Under the pieces are notes generated by a model, which saw only the letters and a list, made by a program, of their open reading frames with translations, was not told the DNA's origin and made no database searches. DNA of 64,000 nt from Aphrophora alni (Eukaryota > Arthropoda > Insecta > Hemiptera > Aphrophoridae): contig OY740770.1 in NCBI GenBank assembly GCA_963513935.1, forward strand, positions 90,084,198-90,148,197, in the 5' to 3' direction. Within the stretch, counting starts at the first letter, position 1. Every line of letters begins with the position of its first letter. Made by a program: the position numbers and the translations under genes. Shown in pieces: positions 13,617 to 27,960 of this stretch.

Positions 13617-13820
13617 ATGTCTAGTGATGACGATGATCACGCCGTTTTAGGTTTATTACTAGCATTAAGGGCTACCAAAGAACGGCGAAAAAATCGTGAG
13701 TGTTGGTCGAAAAACTGGCTGATAAAGAGGGACACGTATTCTCACGTAAATTTATTAAAAGAGTTAAAGGTGACCCCAAAAGACTGGCATAAGTATTTAA
13801 GAATGGACGAAATTACTTAA
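13617..13820 (+). pseudogene. PIF/Harbinger transposase, N-terminal fragment
   Basis: A true ATG opens a 67-residue frame beginning MSSDDDDHAVLGLLLALRA. It then has the Trp-rich stretch CWSKNWLIKRDTYSHVNLL and ends in KDWHKYLRMDEIT. The W-x-(x)-x-W-L-x-(K/R)-R ... LRMD layout is that of the N-terminal region of PIF/Harbinger transposases, upstream of the catalytic domain, which in the family is several hundred residues. Here the frame ends because another element is inserted: the stop codon is built from TA of the TTA target site plus the first A of the inserted element. It cannot encode an active enzyme. Confidence 0.8.
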
Positions 13821-13886
13821 GGCGACTACACACGATCCGGCAGGCCTGTCAGTTCGAACTGAACAGTCCGCCTGAAGGTCGGTCGC
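13820..13886 (+). repeat. Left terminal inverted repeat, nested Harbinger
   Basis: This pairs with 14822-14888. It includes the perfect palindrome CAGTTCGAACTG. Beyond it, up to about 14035, further GC-rich words (CCGGCGGCC, ACGTGTG, CAGTTAAGACTG) repeat the terminal motifs in degenerate form. Confidence 0.9.
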
Positions 13887-14073
13887 CCGAACGTGTATAT
13901 ATTCCGGCCAATCTGTCAGTTAAGACTGTTCTGGCGGCCGGAGAAAAATCAAAAAATATGTTCGTCCATCCGGCGGCCTGACTCAAAGGCAAGACTGAAC
14001 GTGTGTGTGGCACGGTCGCCTATCGGATCCTTGGGCTATCAGTTCAGTTATTCCAGTTGTGAGTAGGAGCTCG

Positions 14074-14757
14074 TTACGCCATGTCGTCGCGCGAAATAGA
14101 AAATAGGTGTTCGGAGGAATTAGGTTTCATTAGGTCTACCCGCAATGGAAATGCACCATCTCCTATCAATACATATGGCAGTTTTGTGGCAATATTCCGT
14201 ATTGTTTCTTCTCCAGGAATTTTCAGGAGATAGTTTTCTATTTTTTTTTTAAACTGTTTATTTTGTAATACACCACCATCAGACACCCTATATAAACCTA
14301 TTAACCTATAATAAAAATATTTTCTTACCTTTATGTTGATCTTACGCAGAACTTCCCATATTGCCTCACAAGTTTCAGGAATAATGTAACTCAGAGCCTG
14401 AGGTGATATAATAGTGGACAATTTGAGATCCTCATAGGTTCTTCCGGTAGCTAGAAACCTTAAGGTTGCAGTCAGCCTTTCGTGAGGTGGGATTGCTTCT
14501 CTTGTTACAGTATTTTTATCTTTTTATCAAAGGCGCTACCAATGATAAAAGCTGCAGATAAGTATCTTCATCCATACGTAAATAATTGTGCCAATCCTTT
14601 GGAGCCGTTTTTAATTTATTCATCAAATTCCCATGAGAAAATAGACGCTTTTTTTTTCAACCAATCATTACACCATACCGTACGCTTCTTTTTGGGTTTA
14701 TTTTTTACTAAAAGCGACTTCTAAACCAAAAAGTGCTAACGCGACGTCGGATACCAT
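14074..14757 (-). pseudogene. PIF/Harbinger transposase, frameshifted and internally deleted
   Basis: Reading from ATG at 14757, the protein opens MVSDVALALFGLEVAF, like the outer copy (MSSD...ALGLLLALRA), then hits a stop and changes frame. The next frame gives the Trp-rich VWCNDWLKKKASIF stretch, another shift gives KDWHNYLRMDEDTY, and from about 14540 a frame stays open to 14074. It includes PPHERLTATLRFLATGRTYEDL, then VSDGGVLQNKQF (the region of the second catalytic Asp) and LIGDGAFPLRVDLMKP, both typical of the DDE domain. The part holding the first catalytic Asp is missing between about residue IWEVLRK and YRVSDGG, and the C-terminal helix after ISRDDMA is cut. At least two frameshifts and two deletions mean it is dead. 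Confidence 0.85.
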
Positions 14758-14821
14758 GGTGATTGAGACTGAAAAATATTTCAGATTCGCCTGAACGTTT
14801 GGAGGATGGTCAGTCCATCCG

Positions 14822-14888
14822 GCGACCGGCCTTCAGGCGGACTGTTCAGTTCGAACTGACAGGCCTGTCGGATCGTGTGTAGCCGCTT
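14822..14888 (-). repeat. Right terminal inverted repeat, nested Harbinger
   Basis: Inverted partner of 13820-13886, ending CGTGTGTAGCCGCTT directly before the TTA duplication at 14889-14891. Confidence 0.9.
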
Positions 14889-14891
14889 TTA

Positions 14892-15069
14892 CCATTCTGT
14901 TTTGACTGAAACCGCTTCCGGCAAGCCGGTTGAACTGATGAGTTTTCATTCGATCACCGGCCGCCGGTACAGTCCTAACTGACAGTCCAGTAGGACCCCA
15001 CACACGCTCCGGCCGCCGGTCACCGGATAACTGTTCAGTCAAGACTGACAGTCTTGCCGGTACGTGTAT
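14892..15069 (+). repeat. GC-rich right subterminal region and inverted repeat of outer Harbinger
   Basis: This stretch repeats CCGGCCGCCGGT twice and variants of ACTGACAGTC, and ends with the inverted repeat 15009-15069. It stops at CGTGTAT and lacks the AGGGGCC-like last bases expected from the left end. The GC content stands out sharply against the AT-rich surroundings. Confidence 0.75.
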
Positions 15070-16771
15070 GCATCATGGATTTGTTAGTATTGGGAATAAT
15101 GTTACATGTGAATATCATTATTATGGTCGCGAAATTTTTTACTACATGTATATGTACGAATGAAGGTAACCAGGCTTTTAGTTTGTTATTTTGTAACTTA
15201 ATAACTTTATTAATGTTTTTCAATGTTATATTTTTTGTAATGCCTATAATCTCTTATTGTTGGCTATATTTTGTTAATAAGTTTTATTGAAAGATGTTTA
15301 ACCATGGTGTGTTTTAACCATGGTGGTTTCCCTCTTACACCATATGCGATGTTCTTTATTTTAACTGCACATCTTTTTTGATCAATCAATTATATAAGAG
15401 TAAAAAATATTTAAAATATATATTTTTTTAATTTAAATATATAATAATTAATAATAAAATAATGTTTCACTGATTGACCCTGCAATATTGGTTTTGCAGT
15501 TTACTTAATAATTAAAATAATTTTTAATTTTTATAAATAAAAACGTACCCTAAAGGAATAGTTTAATTATGAGAAATTAAGATTGTGAATGTTCTGTCTT
15601 AGGCATTTTATTTCATCACCATTATTTTCAATTGCTATTGTTTAGGACTCTCATTATGGATTACAAGTTTTTAATATTATCCCCCCCCCCCGACACCCAA
15701 GGGATCCTATAATCAATCATATTTTATACCAGCTTTTATAGTTATACACTCGTCTGTAACATACATTCATCATAAAAAGCACCCCCTTACTTAAAATATT
15801 ATATTGATTTTAAATTTGATTTATACTTCTTTCTACTTCAGATTATTTTTAAAAGACGAAAGTATTCATCTCTAATTACCACAAATAGAGTTAGAATGTA
15901 TCTTGGAAATTCAACAGTTACTTTGACTATTTTAAGTAAAATCACATGTTTCAACATTGAGAGTATTGTTGAATTAGATGGACATTGTGTAGTATCACCT
16001 TTGTTTGAAAATTCTATACGACCAGAATTAAAGTAATGTGTTATTTGAATTTTTGGTTATCAATTTTATGATTTTCAAGACAGACAATTGGATAAAGACT
16101 GTTGAAAAATAATATTGGATACCTTATAAATATAAGTATACGTAAATTAATTTACAATCATTTATGGATAAGCAATAAAAAGGCAAATAAGTTATACAAA
16201 TTATGTATAATATTGATTGTATTAATATAAAGATTCTTTTCATCTAAACGATTCTTTATTTAAGTTACTCAATTCGCCATATCATTATTGGAATTTGCAA
16301 AAGCGATTTTAGTTATAAAAATTGAAATTTAAATATCTGTTGTTATTTAATGAGCATGTTAATATTTGGTGTATGTGTTTGTTTTTTGGTTTCTGTATTT
16401 ATTAGCTACATGCTTTCATTGGCCGATTTAAATAAAATGAAGAACAATATTTCTAATCGAAATAACTTTCTAATTTTTTTTTTTTTATCGGGTAGTTTTA
16501 TTGATGCCGAGGAATAAGAATATACAACTGCTTGAATAGTATAAAAGAGATTTTTAACATTTAGTAAATCGTTATTGATACATGAGTGTTTAAAGATATA
16601 CTGTTTTGTGGCGAGGGATGAAAAATGTTTAATATGATAATGTTGTGATTATTCATTTTTGGTTTTATGGATTTAAAATTTTATTTACACATTTGAAGTA
16701 TGTTAAATTTACATGTTTTACTACATACTTAAGTGCAATAACAAAGTCTCTACTTCAAATATAGTTTATGA

Positions 16772-16774
<3 letters not shown>
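15070..16774. other. AT-rich non-coding DNA
   Basis: No gene. A run of 11-12 C residues lies at about 15680, followed by GACACCCAAGGGATCC. The rest is AT-rich and unrecognised. Confidence 0.55.

Positions 16775-16852
<78 letters not shown>
16775..16852. repeat. (TA)n microsatellite
   Basis: About 78 uninterrupted alternating A/T bases. A smaller one lies at about 17359-17379. Confidence 0.95.
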
Positions 16853-16854
<2 letters not shown>

Positions 16855-19750
16855 CTGTACTTCTTATAAATGTGGACAATTAGTTTAGTTTGTTAAAACA
16901 CATACACATTTAACTACTATTGTACACATACAATAACACAGTCATTTTATTTTAGGAATTAGGCAAATGTTGTTTAACAATATACCACATAGTTTTATTG
17001 TAAATTTACGGTTATATTTAACCTTATTGACAGATTATTATTAAAATTTTTGTAACCAATTTTTTTATAGTTTTAGTTATTGAAACCCATGTATGTGATA
17101 AAACTTAGATTTATTAAAAATTTTAAACTTGCATTTGGACAGTTAAATAGCAAAGTAAATTTATGATTTACGCTGTAAGGGGATAAAATCAAGGAAAAAA
17201 ACTTATCATCAAAAGACATCTACAAACAACATATTCCAAATATAATAAAATTAACTAAATACCAGATATAAAAATGATAAGAAAATTAGTAAAAGATAAA
17301 ATCCAAATATACATTATCTTTCAGAAAACAATAATCCAACATATTACTATATTTAAAATGTATATATATATATATATAAAGTAAGTGTAGTAACGACTTT
17401 TATTAGGACAATGCGAGTTTAGAATGAAATGGATTTCAGTTGTGTACGATTAGTAACCCCTTTTTAAAAACAGGTGGAAAACTATTAAATGTATTATCTC
17501 ATGTAAAAATTTTTCATCTTTATACTCTTTTATTCTGTATTCATTATGATTTAGATGCGTTATTATAGAAGAGTTTGAAATATGATGTGAATTTTGTATG
17601 TGTGATAAAATATTTGTAGCACAGACACATAATATGCAGTATTGTGTTATAAGCTCTCCGTATCTAAAGGATAAAGTGTAAATAAAATAATCTACAGACA
17701 AATCGTTGTTGCATGTTACCTAATTATTCGTCTTGTTATTATATTATTCATTCCAATTGTCTATACAAATCCAGGCTCTAAAGACTAATTTCATCCCTCA
17801 AACCAATTTTAGCTTAAGTATTATTATTTCAGTTACTGCGGTAACTAATAAACCAAACATTAAAGTAAATTAAGTAAATATTTTACAGTGGGAATTATAA
17901 TTGCCTATTCAAAGTCCTGTATTTCCGTCTCTATATTTATCTTCCTTCTCAGTCTTACTATCATTTCGCCCCCTAGAACACTATTAACAGACTTACTTTC
18001 AAAATGACCATTACTACAGCAAAATACCTATAGCGATATATTGGGCACTACCGTTGTACTAATCGACTCAAATATTATTAGTCAAATCATCAGATTTTAC
18101 ACATATAGGGTTTTCAGGAAATACTTGTCCAAATACCACAAGATAAAATATATTACAGTATCTTTCTTCCGTCTTCGAACTTAATATTCAAAATATCTTT
18201 TCTGTCACCGTTTTTGAGATATATAGATTCTAGAAAGTTGTAACCAAAAATAAACCATTATTTCTTTATAATTTTACGAGACGTGAAATATCCATTATTA
18301 ATATTTCAATATTTTTACGACATTTTATATCATTGGATAGTGTAATTTCAAATCCATCGAATGTTTTATTCTATTCCATTTAAAAACAAAAATTTATGAC
18401 TAGACTGACACAAGGTAGTCCTAATAACTAACGTGTGTTGTGACACTGTTACTGCATTTACGTGTGTAGTAAGTAATAGCAATATGATTAGCGGTGTCAA
18501 TATATAATTTAGTGCGAAGTACATTTTTGGTTTGACAGTTTTAAAATTATAATTTATTTTGCATTATTTATTAGTTTTGGTATACAAATATATTTTACAA
18601 ACCATTGTAAATGTTTGCATAATATAAAATAATTTGTAGGAAACAATTTTCGTGGTTTTTAGATTAAAGATTTTGGACGTAAAGACAAATATCAAATTCT
18701 TGATAACTTTACTAAAAAAAAAAAAAATTGTTCAATAATACAAAGTTTATAAATTCATAGTTCCATCGTACGTACATTTCGTGAATGTTTAAAAATTAAA
18801 TTAATCTATTAAGAAAGTTTGTTTTCTTAATAAAAATTTACATTTCAAGATGTTCATTTTATAAATTGATTTTTATTTTATCAACATTAAATTACAATTA
18901 CGTTACAACACTATTGTAATTCTTAAAAAAAATAAAAAATTCAATGGTAGAAATTAGATTTTCTGTGGTGATTTCATTTTTTTTTTTGTTCTATTTGACG
19001 ATTCTAAACATTCTAGGTTCAAAACAATTTACATCTAAAATATGTTTATTTATATAGTTAATTTTTTGGACATTTCTAAACGAAATATTATATTACAAAT
19101 TGTGTTTCGCGTAATAGTACTATGTATTATGATTTTTTCAAAATAACCCTAATTTTAGAGAAAGTATTTTTTCCTAAAATAAAAATTATTTTTTAACATG
19201 TAAATTTTATAAATTAAATAATTTGTTTATCAAAATTTATTCAAAACTACGTTAAAAATCTTTCGTAAATCTGGTATAAAATACATTTTTATATGGTTTA
19301 AATAACTTTTTCTTTTGCCTTTATACTTAATTTTTTGCAACTTTTTTGATTCTTATCGTGCTAATTTCAAAACAATAATATTTTTCATTGCATAGATGAA
19401 GTTCACATTCACGAGAAACATGTGTTATGACTAATTGTATAGTGCATTACGTTACTATAAATATATGAGTGTTTAAGGAAACACTCAAAACAATACTATG
19501 AATGACAAAATGCAAAAAAAATGACCAAAGAACTTTCTAAAGTTACGTTAAATTTTACCATTACCAAATTTTAACTAAATTATCAAATATCAGCAATTAA
19601 TTGTTTATTTATTACTCAATTTTAATCGTTTAGATCATATCATTTTATTCGTTTATTGAATATTTAAATCGAATAGATGAAATTAGCGGTAATTGAATAT
19701 ACAGACTTCACTGATTGCGTTAAACTATCTAGATTGATATTTAATGAGTT
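16853..19750. other. AT-rich non-coding DNA
   Basis: No coding region or RNA gene could be supported. Short homopolymer A and T runs are common. Confidence 0.55.
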
Positions 19751-19835
19751 GAATAGCCGAGTTAGTTAACGGTTGGAATCTGAAACTCATTAGTGTATTA
19801 GGAGAATGCGTGGATTGTGATTTTGAATGCGTCCA
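19751..19835 (+). other. tRNA-like fragment (possible SINE head or tRNA relic)
   Basis: ATAGCCGAGTTAGTTAACGG fits the D-arm/A-box region of eukaryotic tRNAs (TRGCNNAGTNGG type). About 45 bases on, GCGTGGATTGTGATTTTGAAT loosely resembles a T-arm/B-box (GGTTCGAATC), but with wrong spacing and bases inside it. The anticodon stem does not fold cleanly. It is at best a decayed tRNA-derived sequence. Confidence 0.25.
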
Positions 19836-21809
19836 TTTCTAATTTTTACTAATAACCATCCCTAATTTAGAAAAATATTTAATTTCCATCGACGAAACTT
19901 TTATAATATACAACCAGTATTGCATTTTACATAGGGTAGTAGATAAAAAAGTTACAACAGTAAATTTTGAGATGAAAATATAAATTGAAACATCATGGTT
20001 ATTACGTTGATTAAAATATAACGAATATTCATTGGGTTTGTAGTTGCTCATATATTTAAGACGATAAATATTATTCTATTGTATTTGTGTGCCAGCCTCA
20101 TTGACCCTCTAATTATACTAATATCGAGGTAAACATTTTATTGTGAGATCCGGATCTGTAGTTGCCATTGTTGTACCAACTGTGATACGTTCCAACACGA
20201 AAACTAAGAGTTTGTACCAAAATCATAATTTATAAAATACCCAAATATTTATTTTTATTTTCATATAATTGTCGAACAAAGATAATCATATTCATGTTTC
20301 TGAAATACAGCTTTGTGCAAAACATTATAAATTCCATCTTATTTGTTGTTGTGTTAATTTGGAGAAAGAAAATCTACGACCACAACGGACGTTTATTAAC
20401 AATGTATATTAAAAGTATTAGATTAGTATTCTTTTAATAATGAATCATTTTATCAACAAAATAACATTAGCAAAAGTTTTATATATTACACATATATGAT
20501 AAGACACTACTTTTTGATCATTTATCCCTGGTAGGCAGATGCAGAAAGGTACAATAATAAAGTGACAACGTAACATAAATTTATTAATATAATTATATAA
20601 TTAAAAATTATATTTGACAATTTTTTTATAAATGTAATTTATTAAAATAATAAACAAAAAAAATCGTTTTTCTTTAAAATCTGGCTTCAGGCAATAATTT
20701 ACCCTTTAATGAATAATAGGATATTTGTATTCCGGATACATATAAAAAGAGATTGTATCCTTTTATTCGTATAATATTCGTTTTAATTCCTCTCCAGTTT
20801 GCTCTGGGTAGTGAATAGAAAACTTTGAAGACTTCAATATTATATAATATTTACATTTTCTACTACCACCAAGACGAAACTTAGATTTACAATAAGTTAC
20901 AAATCTATAGTTCATAGTTGTGATATTTATATAGCAGTGAATATTAGAAATGATCTTTTCGAAAACTTGCATGTTTATGGTCTGCATGTTAGCATGAGTT
21001 TCTCAATGTAATTCTATTATGTAAAGATACTTTGTTAAACAGAGTTATTTAATAATTATTTAATTGTGTGTTAGTGTTTCTAAAGTGTAATTTTTTGAGT
21101 AACTTTTAATTTTTAGAGTGCATTTATTATTATATAAACAAAGATTAAATTACAAATTCGTGTATAACATTTATGAAATAACGTCACCGACTCTGAATAA
21201 CATGTCAAAGAAATAAAAAAATTAAGGTCAATTGAAAAATATGGAATCTGTAAACATAGTTTTATATTTAAAAATTCTCAAATGTTTAAAAATTACAATA
21301 ATCATTTTAAAAGAGGAAAATACTCCATTCGCAGCTATCAGAGCGATTAGAGGTCAACAGAAAAGCTTATAGAAAATAAATGTTCTAATTGAAAGTCAGA
21401 CGTGGTAATATTGAAAGAGAAATGATGTCCAAAGTTTAATGGTAATAGATCATAGAAAATGTAGCATTTGTGCCAGTTTAATTAATTAAAACTTTGCTAT
21501 TATCTCTTTCAGAGCGTTATATCCACAAAATATTAATTAGATGTTAAAATCTTGATTAAATTATGGAAAATGTATGCTTACAATTTAATAGTAATATCTA
21601 GAATACTTCAAAAGTAACAGTAAAGTCTCAAATAGGTTTAATATCTCTTATTGTGAGTCGAAAGTGAGAAAAAGATTTTTGTCCTATTTTCAGACTGTGA
21701 TGTTTACAAATTGATTTAATTCAGTTTCCATCTCATGATAACGAAGCTTTATTCAATCTCTTGACTCGAAGGGGACTGTCAAGTGACCAACTGATTGTGT
21801 CAATATTGA
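19836..21809. other. AT-rich non-coding DNA
   Basis: Nothing recognised apart from ordinary low-complexity sequence. Confidence 0.5.
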
Positions 21810-24960
<3,151 letters not shown>

Positions 24961-24964
24961 TTGA

Positions 24965-25135
24965 AATTATTGCACGTACTCTTCTCTTAAATAAAAGTCC
25001 ATATTGTTATTACCATTATGACTGCAATGCAGATTGAAATTTGCATATTGGACATAATATTCAAAGGTACCAGCCATTCTGTTAGTGGATTATACCTCAT
25101 TCGAGTACTGTTGTAAATTAGTAATACGAATGTCG
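24965..25135 (+). repeat. Dispersed repeat pair A, copy 2
   Basis: Collinear with 10436-10615: ATTGCAC, then GACTGCAATGCAGATTGAAA, TTTGCATATTGGA, then CATTCTGTTAGTGGATTATAC. Similarity may extend to about 25270 (GTTGTATAAAACAT word shared). Confidence 0.65.
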
Positions 25136-27839
25136 ACTAGTTTTCATACAACAAAATTCATTTTTTTATTTAGATGGACGTTTTTAGATATTTAAAAGCT
25201 TTATTATAATTTCTTTTCAAATGTTGTTATTTTCAATAAAGTTGTATAAAACATGTCGAAAATAATGCGGGTTTTGGAAATGTATCTAATTTTTCTATAG
25301 TTTGATGATCTCATGAGATAATTCATCCAAGGACCTAAAATTACTCATCATTCAATTACTGCTTACTTCACCCAAGAGTTAAAATTTGGACCTGACCTAA
25401 AATTTCGTTCAATTGTTATCTCCAGTTTTTTTGTTTGTTTTGCGTCCTCGTACGGATGACAGATAAACTTTTTCTGTGATACGAGGTAGAGATGAGAAAA
25501 ACCCATACACATGTCGCATGGCGTACGTAGAATTAAAAACTTCTCCTTGGACATTTCGCCCTACAGAATACAACTAAAACATTTCATTATTTACAATGTT
25601 GGAAAATCGCAATTAACACAAATAGTACTAACATATTGTGAAGATCTTTGCTAAATATGATAAGGATGAATATCTTAGAAAACAATATAACCATCATTTA
25701 ACATCACACCCACATCGAAATTGAATGTATTATATACAATAACGTGTCAAGTTTTTTACAAAATTTGTTGTTCTTTTAAAAAGAATACTATATAATATTC
25801 CATTTTTATTTATTGAAATAACTTCTAGATTTCAGTAATTTAATAAATAAAATCTTTTAATCGGTTATAACAAATATTCCCGCATTAAAAATTCACACTA
25901 CTCCACTGGTGTAGGTTGTACAAGAGACGAGAGACAGGTAACAATCTACATAATGGACTTCGTGTCAATGTGCGTTTGATCAATTTTACAAGAAATTACG
26001 TTAGGTTTCTTTCCGGTAAGGTAAACACAGAATTGTTATATAATCTTCAACTATTATTAGTTTATGAGAATACTATGTAAACAATAAATGCAGTGGAGTT
26101 GGTTAATAAATATCGTACTAAATTAACCTTTAGTGTTATATCGATAGAAATTTCGCTTGGTATTGAAAATATGTACCGGACGGAATGTGTTCTTTTATCA
26201 TTTTAGAATCTCTATGTTGTTATTTAAAAATATAAGTTATATGTTGGTCATGTTGGGATATATTTTATCCTCAAGAAAACAATTTTATATGTAATGTAAA
26301 TTGAGTCCTATTGTTAATGCATATCCTAAGAACGTTGTAGGAAAACGTTTAGAAACCTATTAATAGTCGTTATTGGATTGACAAATTATTAACCTTAATT
26401 CCTTTACTTGAAAAGCCGCACTAATCTACATACCATTAAAGTTCAATTTGTCGGATCACTTGTTTAAAGGTCGCCGTTATTGATTATCAATTAAAATATT
26501 CTGGAACCTACTAATAAGGTTAATATTCTGTGGACCTTTAAATTAAAGACAATATGTATTGAAAAATTAGTGGAAATTTAAGAGCAATACAAGGAGGAAA
26601 TGTTCATAAAAATGTAGTTTTCAAGAATGATGGTAATTAACTATTTCTTCTAATATTGTCTTTTCCATGCAATAGATGAATTCCATTTTGCATTGATATC
26701 CCATTATGCATAATATAGGAATTATGTCTCTATCTGAAATCAACTTATAAATAAATATATTACAATGCTAATCAAACATTTTGATCGATATGTATGAATG
26801 AAATTGTTTTTTCACAGTTAAACATAAAAATTCTGATATTTAAAAACAAATTTTTTATCTTGTCCTAAAAAGAAAAAGAAAAATCTTAAAATTTTTAGGA
26901 GACAATGTATTGATATTTTGAATAAGTTAAGAATTTTATCACCAAAATAATTCACAGTAATAAAACTTAAAAGTATAAATCAGGTAAATTAACATTAAAA
27001 TATCTGAAAGACAATCATGAAAGATAAAATGTAAGGGAGTGTGATTTGTATATCTATATTCAGAACTTATTAAGATATTTTTCATTGTATTGAGATTTGA
27101 GCACGTTACAAATTTCATGTCATTATTTGTTGCAGCTATAGTTAATTAAAAACTGTCATTGGTTCAACAGACCTCAAATATTTCACTAAAATGAATTTAT
27201 TATTGTTAAAAACAATGTTAATGACTTTAGTAGTAATAAAATATAGATTTTAAAATTTATAAAACATTTACCTATGTTTTTTTAAAAAGTATTTCATTTA
27301 TAGAGGCATTTTATAACAAATAAGAAAACTAAATAATATGGAACGATTATAAGGGTTTTGTATTTATTTATTTATAATCGAAAGAGCTCCCCCATAAGAA
27401 AGGTCATCAATATATTAAGTTGATAAATACAGGTAACTTGAAAGAAAACTCTGTACTATTTTTGGAATTTGCACACGCTTTTTTTTTTTTTTTTTTTAAT
27501 TTCGTCATAAAGGAATCATTTATAATTTAATAATATTTGTTTGTCTAAATCTTACAGTCGACTGTTTCAATCTTATATTACACATAGGTTTTTTAGAATG
27601 AAGGTTAATGACAACTAATCAAGTCTAAAAGTAATAATATAATTGTCGTAATTACAACTATTTTAAAGTTTTTTGGTTTTTTTTAAACATCTGCTTTGTT
27701 ATTAATTCTACAAACACTAAATAATATAAAAAAATATATATACATTTTTGCATAAAATAGTACCAAACCAAAAACATTAAAAATATTAATAATGAATAAT
27801 ATTTCTAACCTTAATGTTGTATTCGTATTACGAGATCAG
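25136..27839. other. AT-rich non-coding DNA
   Basis: No coding or RNA gene seen. A T homopolymer of about 19-20 bases lies at about 27480. Confidence 0.5.
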
Positions 27840-27960
27840 AGACTGCTGAGTAATCATCACAAAGGCAGAGAGTGCAGGCTACCTCACATACGATGCTCGT
27901 ATGTGCACCTTGTAGGCCCACGAGGGTCGAGGCGGTGACAAGAGTGAAGAAGGAGGGGAC
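27840..27960. other. Small GC-rich island with perfect hairpin
   Basis: About 120 bases with clearly higher GC than the flanks. At 27885-27905, CACATACGA and TCGTATGTG form a perfect 9-bp stem with a TGC loop. The frames are short, so it may be a fragment of a transposon or a structured RNA; no family was recognised. Confidence 0.5.

Larger units (their letters stand above)
13820..14888 (-). mobile_element. Nested PIF/Harbinger element with TTA target duplication
   Basis: Termini are 67-bp inverted repeats at 13820-13886 and 14822-14888 with about four mismatches. Both ends read inwards as A(G/A)GCG(A/G)CTACACACGATCC. A direct TTA is present on both sides (13817-13819 and 14889-14891), the duplication expected for PIF/Harbinger. 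The element is 1069 bp and carries a broken transposase on the minus strand. It sits inside the coding sequence of the outer, related element and so is the younger insertion. Confidence 0.9.
13381..15069 (+). mobile_element. Outer PIF/Harbinger element, deleted, carrying a nested sibling
   Basis: The terminal inverted repeats are 13390-13450 on the left and 15009-15069 on the right. About 61 bp align with roughly eight mismatches, both starting ATACACGTACCGGCAAGACT when read inwards. On the left nine further bases (AAGGCCCCT) reach a TTA; on the right these are absent. Inside, the plus strand keeps the first 67 codons of a transposase and is then interrupted by a second element (13820-14888). 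After that, only about 180 bp of GC-rich subterminal sequence remain, so most of the outer transposase gene is gone. It is therefore a non-autonomous remnant. Confidence 0.85.

Noticed and set aside
19751..19835. Functional tRNA gene
   Set aside because: The D-arm region is good, but the anticodon stem and T-arm do not fold with correct spacing; kept only as a low-confidence tRNA-like fragment.
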